64,000 nucleotides of DNA, taken from positions 22,203,491-22,267,490 of the forward strand of contig OY743190.1 of NCBI GenBank assembly GCA_963555705.1, read 5' to 3'. The stretch comes from Ligustrum vulgare (lineage: Eukaryota; Streptophyta; Magnoliopsida; Lamiales; Oleaceae). Made by a program: the position numbers and the translations under genes. The notes under the pieces are model-generated. The model did not search any database. It saw only the letters and a program-made list of their open reading frames with translations, and was not told the DNA's origin. Shown one piece after another: positions 56,165-64,000 of this stretch (its first letter is position 1; every line of letters starts with the position of its first letter).

Positions 56165-57539
56165 CATTTTAGGGTAAATTCCTCTACCATGTCCTCAACC
56201 TTCTAGTTGGGCCACTCCCATGCCTCCAACATTTTTAGGTTGTATGTGCGATATACTTCAAGACGGAAACCATCTACTTAGATTACAAAAGTACACGTGA
56301 TTCACAAATAATTGATGATACTCTCAAAATAATTTCTTTCCAGATTGAAGATCGCCTAAATGTATAAAACCTAGGAAGAGAAATTCTCTATCAAGCAGAA
56401 GTTAAATTATCCACTTAGTAGAATTGAAAGTGGAGGACAATTATTTTTGGACAATTACACACAATCAATAGACGGATTCTGTCGACTTGGGATACTGTGT
56501 GCAAATTTTTAAAATGTTTGGAATTGGGATGACCCAAACGGAAAGTTTGTGGACCCCCAAGAAACTTACCATAATCAGTGTTCTAAAAAGCCCAAGGGTC
56601 GAGCTTTTTAAGTTTTAGTGGGAGTAGACGTTAAAAACATCAAAAATCATTTTCAATTCCTATATACTAGATTAAAAATTTATACATATTTTAATGCGTA
56701 AAAAAAAAGCGTTTTTTTTCCACCACCTAAAACATATGAACTTGAACCTGATTTCTTTCTATAATGTTACCACTGGCACTCTCTTAAGTAATTCTTAAAA
56801 TAATTGATTTCTTTTCCCCAGTACTCAAAAGGATTCTAAAAAGTCTAACTCCGGCCAACAATCCTTACAACTCTGAGTCACTCAGGATTAACTTAAAAAC
56901 AGTATGACTTCTAGAAATCAATTTATGATCTTATGATATGAATATGATGTAATGAATTATCATGCAGAAGATAATTTACACCATATAAACATTCTTAAAA
57001 AACCACACATAATTATAAAGACAGGAATTTAAAATATTTTTTGGAGATTTATTAAAACATCTTAAAGATAGTACATCTAAGGATTTCCCTTTTGGAAAGT
57101 CCCCTAAAGATTTAAATAAAACTTGGAAAAGAAGAGTACCTTAAAAGTATTCACAGGTTCATATTTAACTATACAATGGTTTTGGATTGAGAATTTTTCT
57201 GGATAAGGAGGTTTTTAGGATTCAGAGCAAGAAGTACACAGGTTGTAAAATCTTGCCTTAATCGTATGAAAACTTCTTCCTTAAATAGAGAAATTCTAGG
57301 GAGCAAAGTTCCTAAAATATCCCTAATGGAATCTGAAAAAGTAAAGGTTATCCAAAAGAGATCTTCACGCGTCTTCTTTATCTCACATCTTCTTTTACAG
57401 CTGTCTGTCCTTTTTTTGACAAGCGTTTCACCGAGAAACTTCTGGCCAAAAAGAGTTGTCTTTTCTCTGGTCCATTATACCTTCCTTTTAAAAGTGATTA
57501 TAATTTACTAGAGCTTGCAATTGAATGAAGATTTCCTAG
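56165..57539. other. Flanking DNA and possible pararetrovirus leader
   Basis: No gene is recognised. The left part continues the sequence that copia-3 split. The right part (from about 57000) has patches of open frame (GDLLKHLKDSTSKDFPFGKS near 57020-57080; an 81-codon frame at 57266-57511). It precedes the viral PBS, so it may hold the promoter and leader or the end of a neighbouring viral copy. I could not locate a TATA box or polyadenylation site with confidence. Confidence 0.35.
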
Positions 57540-57692
57540 AGAAAATTAAAAATTTTGGATTTACACAAGAAAGTTGAAGAACTAGAAAATATCTTAGAAA
57601 CCAAAACTATAAAACAAGATAGTCAATTTTATCCTTTTTATCTTAGACTTTTGCAATCAAATATAGGAAATTGTGAAAGCCTTTTATCATAA
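57540..57692 (+). pseudogene. Coiled-coil ORF tail upstream of the viral PBS
   Basis: About 50 codons ending in a taa at 57690-57692. It is rich in Glu, Lys and Leu (HKKVEELENILETK) with the same codon style as the viral ORFs. The 3' end of a viral ORF4 also turns into a coiled coil at the window end (IIELEKEI). This piece could be the end of ORF4 from an adjacent genome copy. The actual overlap cannot be tested here. Confidence 0.4.
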
Positions 57693-57801
57693 GAAATTTT
57701 TAAGACTTCCTCATTAAGCCGACCTCTGCAACCAACTTTAAGATAGACCCTTATACGCCAGTAGCTGTGTTTATCTTTTAGGTATACTACCCCCATTCTT
57801 T

Positions 57802-57815
57802 TGGTATCAGAGCCA
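57802..57815 (+). other. Pararetrovirus tRNA-Met primer-binding site
   Basis: tggtatcagagcca, the family's consensus site for priming minus-strand DNA, conventionally base 1 of caulimovirid genomes. It is preserved without change. Confidence 0.88.
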
Positions 57816-58297
57816 TAGATAAAAGAAGAGAATTAGAATATTTAGATTTAGAGTTAAGTTCAAATTGCAAAAAAATTAAGACAACTGATAATCATATCAT
57901 AAATTGCAACTTAGAAAGTAAACATAAATTACATAGTTTGTTTTTTGAAGATCCAAGCCAACATCTTATTATAGATCTAATTCTAAATTTTTCAAAAAAT
58001 TTAGAATCAGATAATAAAAGATTTAGTAAAACTGTAGAAATAGTTTTAGATCATCTTAAAACAAAAAGTTCAGAGTTAAAAAATATTAAAGAAAATTTAG
58101 ATTAAATTAAAGATCAAAATTGTGTTATTCTTGAAAAACTATCAAAAATAGATAAAACACCCATTAAGGTAGAATTTTCAGAAATAACAAGAATTTTAGA
58201 TCTTAATAAACCTAAAGAGATAATACTTGAAATAGAAAAGATAATTTCTAAAACAGAAGAATCTGTTAAAGAGTTAAAAGGCTTAATCCTTAGTTAA
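57815..58297 (+). pseudogene. Viral ORF1
   Basis: Open from the PBS to the taa at 58295-58297 apart from one internal taa at 58103-58105. About 160 codons; the product is hydrophilic and coiled-coil-like (KRRELEYLDLE near the start, EIEKIISKTEESVKELKG at the end). No ATG lies in frame at the start; ata at 57815 is where the frame begins after the PBS. Tungrovirus ORF1 is known to start at a non-AUG codon. The position and size fit the first small ORF of badnaviruses and tungroviruses, whose function is poorly known. Confidence 0.65.
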
Positions 58298-58623
58298 TGA
58301 ATGAAAACTATATCATAGACAGAAATTATCTCGAATCATTAGAATTTTGTAAGACTTTTCACAAAGAAACACAAGGAATAACAAACCTTGATTCACCAAA
58401 AACATCAGAGTCAACATTAGCAAAATAATTTGATAATTGCATTACTAGTTTCATTACATAAGAAATAGATACTTTAGGCAAAGCAAAAGTACCAACTTCT
58501 TCATTAAACATTGAAAGTGATTTAAAATTCATAACAGGAAAACTAGGAAATTTAAATTTAGAAAAAACCGATAAAGAAAAAATAACTAGAAGATTACCTA
58601 GAGAGTTAAAAATCCCAAGATGA
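58297..58623 (+). pseudogene. Viral ORF2, virion-associated-protein-like
   Basis: Starts at the ATG that overlaps the ORF1 stop (taatg) and ends at a tga at 58621-58623. About 108 codons with two internal taa codons (near 58426 and 58459). The C-terminus is basic (KITRRLPRELKIPR), as in the nucleic-acid-binding ORF2 products of badnaviruses and tungroviruses. The assignment rests on position, size and basic tail. Confidence 0.6.
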
Positions 58624-59900
58624 GTTTGTCAACATCTTTTTTAGGTAGGTTTATAACAATCAGTGAAAAATCATCCAGACCTAGTACATCAGGAATAAAT
58701 AGAAATTTGTTAGATAGAATTTTAGGAAGAACAAAACAACATGACTAAAGTATTGAAGAAATTCTTGATCCCCAAGAAGATTATATAAGATTTCAAACAC
58801 ATGGTTTAAGAATCATTAACCTAGAAGTTTTATATAATAGAGGAATATATATTTGAATCAAAATCCCAGGGTTTTAGACTTAACAGGCAGGTTTCAGTTC
58901 AGTGTACAGGAAACCAGGTTAAAAATTTAAATTTAATTTTGGAAGATTCTAAGAGAGAATTAAAAAAGAGAAATTATAAATTTATTCATTTAGGATTAAT
59001 AGTCATAGGAATAAAAAGATTAACAAGAAAAAACTTAGGATGTAAGACATTAATTACTATTTATGACGAATGATTTAACAACATAGATAAAAGTCAAATA
59101 GCCAGTATGGAAGTAGATATGAATAGTAATAATGGTAAAATATACTGTAATCCGGATTTTTTAATGACTATTAAAGATTTTTCAGAAAAAAATAAAAATC
59201 GGAATACAAACTAAAGGATACGAAGACAATAAAAGTGGAGAAAACTTGTTAATTTATATAAGGTTTTTAAGATTTACATAGATAAAGTAGTAAATTTAAT
59301 GAGTAGCAAAGGAATAAATATGGTTAAACCAAGAGAATATTCGGCAAAATAATTAGCAGGATTAGAATGGAATATGGATAAGTATTTAGAAGAGCCCAAA
59401 AAAACTATTGCACCAAGAGAATCCTTAACTTATAAAGATAGCCTTGGAAGGACTGATTTAAGATTTATAGATTATAAATAAGTACAAAAACAACCTGAAG
59501 AAGAAGAAGAATCATACCAAGACAATATGGAAGAAGAAGAACCATACCAATAAAATGTCCATAAAGAAATAATAGGAGAAGATTGTGATAAAATTATTTT
59601 TCCAAAAGAATTATAAGAAAGAATTATTAGAATTAGAAGATCAAATGTATCTTAAAAACAAATAAAGGAAAAAGAATATTAAATTATGAATCAAAACAAA
59701 TTATTCGGATAGGAATCATAGAAGAAGAATTTGATAATAATAAATCAGATATTACAAATTACAGTTATACAAAAGACCTTATGGAAGACACAAATACATA
59801 TAGAACTTTTGATGAAACCCCTTTTGATAAGACTACAAAGCATGAGACATTTATTTATGTAGAAAGTTTCCCCCAGAGAAGCTTATACTACATATAATGA
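58620..59900 (+). pseudogene. Viral polyprotein N-part: movement protein
   Basis: ORF3 ATG (58620) overlaps the ORF2 stop in atga. After a Ser-rich start, the movement-protein region at about 58790-59280 shows GFRLNRQVSVQCTGN, FIHLGLIVIGIKRLTRKNLG and MNSNNGKIYCNPDF, the characteristic blocks of caulimovirid 30K-type movement proteins, spread over shifted frames. This protein would open plasmodesmata. Downstream (59480-59900) is acidic, repetitive sequence (EEEESYQDNMEEEEPYQ). Stops are abundant. Confidence 0.72.
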
Positions 59901-60740
59901 ACCCCCACAAAACAAAAGGTATGTAGCTAAAGGTAGTGAAAGACCATTGGAAAATAAAATAGAAGTTCAAGCAGCTTCAAAAGCCCAAATGCTAAATATA
60001 ACAGCACATGATCCACAAACATGGACAAATGTTATATATGTATGGAAAAACACAATCATAGGATACTACATTAGGAGCTTCCACGAAATGGAACCCTTAG
60101 ACATGTATAGGTACTTAAAACATTTTTAGGAGAAAGTACTAAAGCAACGTGGGAAGCTTATAAATCAGAAAATAAAGAAGAATTCGATCAGCTTGTTCCC
60201 TAGGAAGTAATTCATATAATTTTGTTAATAAAATACAAATTTTAGTTACTGGAGCAGATCCAAACTCAGGACATATGAGTATACAAAGAAAAGCTATGAC
60301 TTAATTTATACAAATGGACTAAGGGAAAATATGTTAAGAAATTTTTAAATGAATACTATTATTTAACTTCAATTTCAGGAAATACATTTAATCAAGAAAT
60401 AGGAAAAAAGTTATTTCATAAATTACCAGGACCATTAGGATTAGAAATAACAGAAACATGGAATAATTTAGTATCAGTTAGAGAACAACCAGAAAAGAAA
60501 TGGAGTATAGGACATAGAATCCAACATGTAATAAAATGTTTAGAAGGAAAATGTATAGAATTACAAATTCAAACATAACTAAAAAGACAGATTATAAGAT
60601 CTGTAAAGATATCTTTACCCCTACAGACTTATGGAGCCTCAAGTTCCAAACATTTTAAAAAAAATTTAAGAATAACAATAAAAGACCAATTAAGAAAAGT
60701 TATTTTCTAAGAAAATTAAATAAAAGAAAACCTTATTTAG
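59901..60740 (+). pseudogene. Viral coat protein region
   Basis: MLNITAHDPQTWTNVIYVW and FLGESTKATWEAYKSEN match the caulimovirid coat protein core. In other frames FLNEYYYLTSISGNTFNQEI, LFHKLPGPLGLEI and WSIGHRIQHVIKCLEGKC continue it. This is the capsid-forming domain. At least three frame changes and several stops break it. Confidence 0.75.
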
Positions 60741-61475
60741 ATGAAAAGAGACATATGAGAAAATTCAAGTCAGAAAGAGCTTATAAAAACAAACTTAGTT
60801 TTTTTGTTTGTAATAGTATTGAGCATTTAGCAAGAACTTGTCCTAAAAGAATAAATAGTTATGACAGAAAAAGTACTCTTATTGAATGTACAAATGAAGA
60901 TCTTATACAATTAGATGAATATATTTCTAATAAAGAATCTATATATAGTATAGTGTCAATAGAAGATAAATCAGAATTAGATCAAGAAGAATCTGATTAT
61001 GAAATCATAGATGAATTTTCAAACTTAAAAGTAAATGAAAATTCAAAATCAGAAGAAGAAATTAACTTAATAGAAACATTAGTAGAAAACTGTACACATA
61101 ATTGGTAGAAAAATATAGGAACAGATAATATAGCATGTTTTTATTGTAATTGCTACCCAGTTAGGAAACTTAGAGCAAAATGTTTAGAATGTTATAAGGA
61201 AACATATATTAGATGCTTAGAAAACAATGGAATAATTGATCAAGAAGAAATAAAATTAGAAATTACTAAAGAACAAATTGAAATTTTTGAAATAAGAATT
61301 CTAAGAAGAAGAATAGAAAACTTAGAAGATATGCAAAAATTATTTGTAAAAAGAATAGAAATTTTAGAAACCAATAATAAAAGTAAAGGAGTTATGATTG
61401 ATGAACCAGGACAAAATTTAGAATGTTTTCAGATAAATTATGTTCAGGTAGTACGTAATTTAGAAAAAACTTAAA
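60741..61475 (+). pseudogene. Viral zinc knuckle and second Cys motif
   Basis: The knuckle at about 60800-60845 reads FFVCNSIEHLARTC: the first Cys of C-x2-C-x4-H-x4-C has become Phe. An acidic stretch follows. The second Cys-rich motif (CFYCNCYP, AKCLECYKETYIRCLE at 61132-61215) is a hallmark of badnavirus and tungrovirus polyproteins and is intact. A coiled-coil-like tail (IEIFEIRILRRRIENLE) follows. One tag at 61107 separates two otherwise open parts. Confidence 0.78.
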
Positions 61476-62145
61476 AGCATTAAAGTAAGATGTCAAATAA
61501 GAATAGGAGATTATATTATAAAATGTTTAGGATTAATAAACTCAGGATGTACCAATTGCATAATTAATAAAAAATTAATTCCAAATAAATATATAGTAGA
61601 ATCCAAGAATCAAATAGATGCTCAAAAAATGGATGGAGATGTATATACATACACAGAACTATTAAGACAAAATAGCAAAATCAGTTTTGAAACTAATTGT
61701 GGATTTAAGTATAGAATATACATTACCTAGAGATTCTACATGGGTTAGACCATTAAATTTAAAGGAAACAAATTTCATTATAGTATTAAGATTTTCATTA
61801 AAAGACAATGAAAGTGTTACAATCACTAAAGATTTTATACATTTTCAGAAACATACAGTATTTACCCTTACACAGACTTTGCATTTCCCATTAGAGTGCA
61901 CTGAGAAGCGTGCTGGAAGCCATAAAGAAGAAAAAATTTGCCACTGTAACAAAGAAAAAGAATGTCAACTTATCGGAAAAGAACCATTAGAAGAAGATGA
62001 AATAAGATTAGATTTAGAAGAACTAAAAGAAGAATTAAATTTTGGCCCCATAGAATTCTTAGATAACGAAAAAATTTATAACACATTAATAACAGAACAA
62101 GAAATTGAAAATTTAGTCTCCAAAGTAGGGGAATGGAAATCTTAG
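61476..62145 (+). pseudogene. Viral aspartic protease and PR-RT spacer
   Basis: The protease active site is in LINSGCTNCIINKK: the catalytic Asp of D-[ST]-G has become Asn, so it would be inactive. The following frame (61687-62145) carries FIHFQKHTVFTLTQT, a Glu-rich spacer and EQEIENLVSKVGE, which leads into the RT domain. The protease would have processed the polyprotein. Confidence 0.7.
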
Positions 62146-63017
62146 GAGAAATTGTTTTAAAATATTGGGAAAAAAGACAGTTTTTTGTGAATTAAAAATT
62201 AAAACTCCAGAATACATCATTAGGACAAAAAAGATAGAAGCTACTAATCTAGATTTAGAAGATTTTGAAATGCACATAGAAGAATTGTTAAAATTAGGAG
62301 TTATAAGAAAATCAGATAGTCCACAAATATCAGCAGCATTTATTGTTAGAAAACATTCAGAAATAATCAGAGGAAAAAGTTGAATGGTTATTAATTACAA
62401 AAGACTTAATGATAATATTATAGATGATGCTTATAAAATTTCAGATAAGGCAGTTTTAATAAATAAAATACAAGATTGCAAAATAATTAGTAAGTTTGAT
62501 TTTAAATCGGGATTTTGGCATATTAGGATGCATCCAGACAATATAAAACGGACAGCATTCACTTGTCCAGAAGGAAATCTTAGGAGAAATTGTTTTAAAA
62601 TATTGGGAAAAAGACAGTTTTTTGTGAATTAAAAATTAAAAATCCAGTATACATCATTAGGACAAAAAATATAGAAGCTACTAATCTAGATTTAGAAGAT
62701 TTTGAAATGCACATAGAAGAATTGTTAAAATTAGGAGTTATAAGAAAATCAGATAGTCCACACATATCAGCAGCAATTATTGTTAGAAAACATTTAGAAA
62801 TAATCAGAGGAAAAAATTGAATGGTTATTAATTACAAAAGACTTAATGATAATACTATAGATGATGTTTATAAAATATCAGATAAGACAGTTTTAATAAA
62901 TAAAATACAAGATTGCAAAATAATTAGTAAGTTTGATTTAAAATCGAGATTTTGGCAGATTAGGATGCATCCAGACAATATAAAATGGACAACATTCACT
63001 TGTCCAGAAGGAAATTT
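62146..63017 (+). pseudogene. Viral RT, tandemly duplicated, catalytic box lost
   Basis: RT fingers and palm start: IRTKKIEATNLDLEDF, ELLKLGVIRKSDSPQISAAF, VINYKRLNDNIIDD, FDFKSGFWHIRMHPD and FTCPEGN. A 438-bp unit is present twice (about 62135-62572 and 62573-63017), with a few substitutions and a one-base indel. Each copy has a tga just before MVINYKRLND. After the second FTCPEGN the sequence jumps to RNase H, so the Y-x-D-D box, thumb and connection are gone. Confidence 0.88.
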
Positions 63018-63320
63018 AAATAGCATAAATACAGAATTGTTAGCGATTAATTATGCCTTACATAGTTTTTAGTTGTTTATTATTTCTAAAAAAGAAATAA
63101 CAAAAAGAACAGATTGTGTATCAATAGTTTTTTTTATAATAAGCTCAAGCTAGATTCAAAAAAGATTAGTAGAAGAAGATGGTTAAATTTTTTAGATAGA
63201 ATTACAAATACTGGAATTAATATAGAATTTGAACATATAAAAAGAGTAGACAATAAAGCAGCAGATATTTTAAGTAGAATGGTTGAAAATAAAGACTTTT
63301 TAAATTTTGACTCCATATAA
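63018..63320 (+). pseudogene. Viral RNase H
   Basis: INTELLAINYALHSF, TKRTDCVSIVFF, then RRWLNFLDRITNTGINIEFE and HIKRVDNKAADILSRM in the next frame, ending in taa at 63318-63320. The order and the D-x-L-S-R end are typical of the caulimovirid RNase H that closes the polyprotein. Two stops and a frame change occur. Confidence 0.82.
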
Positions 63321-63333
63321 TCTTCTGTTACAG
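63321..63333 (+). promoter_or_regulatory. Consensus 3' splice site before viral ORF4
   Basis: tcttctgttacag runs directly into the ORF4 ATG, a strong plant acceptor (pyrimidine-rich plus CAG). In Tungrovirus the fourth ORF is made from a spliced RNA. The donor, expected in the leader, was not located. Confidence 0.45.
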
Positions 63334-64000
63334 ATGTCTAGACCTCCACCAAGACCAGGAATTCCACCAGGGAATTCTTATGCATCCACAGCTTCATTCC
63401 AGATCTCATCTAGTCAAAATAGACCATATTATCAAGAACGCATGAGATATGGTGCACAAGAACTCATTTGTTTTCCAAATAGCAACATTTCATTTAAAAC
63501 ACTTGCACATGTTTCACTTTCAAAAGAAGAAAAATGTATTTTAGACAATCTGCGGATTTCTTATAATAAGAATCCAAAAGATCAAAAGTATTTTCTCACA
63601 ACCATGAATGCATTATCAAAACATTTTAACCAGAACAGAAATAGATTTAAGTTTTATGTGGTCATTAAAGGAAAAAAATTAGGAGGTTTTCATACATGGT
63701 TAGAAGTTTTAGATAGTATCAGAGATTTCAAAGATCCTCTTTACAAAGACTTTACAAACTTTCAAGAAACCCTTGAGTCAGCAAGACAATACATAGGGAT
63801 ATATTTTTATGTTTCGCCATCACTAAAAAATTACCAAGACCCTCTACTCGACTTTCACCTAGCAAAGACAAAAGTATTTTTTGTACCCGTTGTGAGTGCA
63901 CGCAGAATAATTTTAGAGTGATCAATGAATTAAACCAGAACCTCATTTCAGAAAGATCTTCCCTACAAAAGAAAATCATAGAGCTTGAAAAAGAGATCAT
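63334..64000 (+). pseudogene. Viral ORF4 with viroplasmin-like domain (runs off window)
   Basis: ATG at 63334 (MSRPPPRPGIPPGN), chosen because it follows the ORF3 stop by 13 bases and opens a 196-codon frame. A Pro-rich start is followed by a structured region. At about residues 107-155 (63652-63800) is FYVVIKGKKLGGFHTWLEVL and DPLYKDFTNFQETLESARQY. This is the viroplasmin / RNase H1 N-terminal fold found in caulimovirus inclusion-body transactivators. The first frame stops at 63919-63921, but from about 63870 another frame continues with CTRCECTQNNF and a coiled coil to the window end, so a frameshift lies near 63850-63870. Confidence 0.72.

Larger units (their letters stand above)
57540..64000 (+). 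mobile_element. Endogenous pararetrovirus (Caulimoviridae), degenerate
   Basis: Integrated copy of a plant DNA pararetrovirus, running past the window end. Order: PBS, ORF1, ORF2, ORF3 polyprotein (movement protein, coat protein with zinc motifs, protease, RT, RNase H), ORF4 with a viroplasmin-like domain. Stop/start overlaps join ORF1-ORF2-ORF3 as in badnaviruses and tungroviruses. There is no LTR and no integrase, as expected for this family. Numerous stops, frameshifts, a 438-bp tandem duplication and a deletion of the RT catalytic box show it cannot encode a working virus. Codon use is extremely AT-rich (AAA, GAA, TTA). Genus is not assigned. Confidence 0.85.

Noticed and set aside
57802..57815. 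LTR retrotransposon PBS
   Set aside because: No LTR precedes it, and caulimovirid movement-protein, coat-protein and RT blocks follow. The Met site is therefore viral.
63752..64000. 82-codon minus-strand ORF at the window end
   Set aside because: Antisense shadow of viral ORF4, which has a recognisable domain on the plus strand.
1..64000. Host genes, tRNAs or rRNAs
   Set aside because: No multi-exon plant gene structure, cloverleaf or rRNA core was recognised by eye on either strand. Small or highly diverged RNA genes could be missed without covariance searches.

Overview
The window looks like heterochromatic, transposon-packed nuclear DNA of a flowering plant, probably a eudicot. It is AT-rich and holds plant-type LTR retrotransposons of several lineages: Ty3/gypsy chromovirus-like, Athila-like and gag-only gypsy, and Ty1/copia including a SIRE-like element. 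Their primer-binding sites match initiator-Met or Asp tRNA. It also holds a Tourist-like MITE family and a broken endogenous pararetrovirus of the Caulimoviridae, a plant-only family. I found no convincing host gene, tRNA, rRNA or CRISPR array. Nearly every coding stretch is a decayed element fragment with stops and frameshifts. The species cannot be named from this sequence.

Layout. 1-2700: unclassified DNA with a gypsy protease fragment (947-1516, +) and an Athila-type integrase tail (2430-2699, -). 2704-12549: a tandem gypsy array, LTR fragment / RNaseH-integrase / LTR / gag-PR-RT-RNaseH / LTR, in which the two bodies have lost complementary parts. 12550-15389: a short gag fragment, a probable minus-strand LTR ending at 14620, and a minus-strand gag zinc-knuckle fragment. 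15390-24772: a 9.4-kb SIRE-like copia on the minus strand with both LTRs, lacking the integrase catalytic core. 24773-34760: a plus-strand copia (copia-2) interrupted by a MITE (24856-25364) and by a 6.2-kb minus-strand gypsy (27781-33944, TSD tttat). Its coding sequence resumes after each insertion and ends in a 3' LTR.

36480-56164: a minus-strand copia (copia-3) whose two 378-bp LTRs lie 19 kb apart because a composite gypsy inserted next to its PBS. That composite (43236-55764, TSD caagg) starts with a complete TRIM-like mini-element fused to a gag/protease-only gypsy. Its 3' LTR was in turn split by a 7.5-kb Athila-like gag-only element (47921-55463, TSD atgct). The result is a three-level nest datable by insertion order.

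57540-64000: the pararetrovirus. It has a tRNA-Met PBS followed at once by an ORF without ATG, then ORF2 and the polyprotein ORF3 in stop/start overlaps (TAATG, ATGA). A fourth ORF with a viroplasmin-like domain follows a consensus splice acceptor. The gene order resembles Tungrovirus (rice tungro bacilliform virus), while the fourth ORF resembles a caulimovirus transactivator. The copy is dead: many stops, a 438-bp tandem duplication in RT, and loss of the RT catalytic box. This locus and the TRIM-gypsy composite are the most unusual things here.
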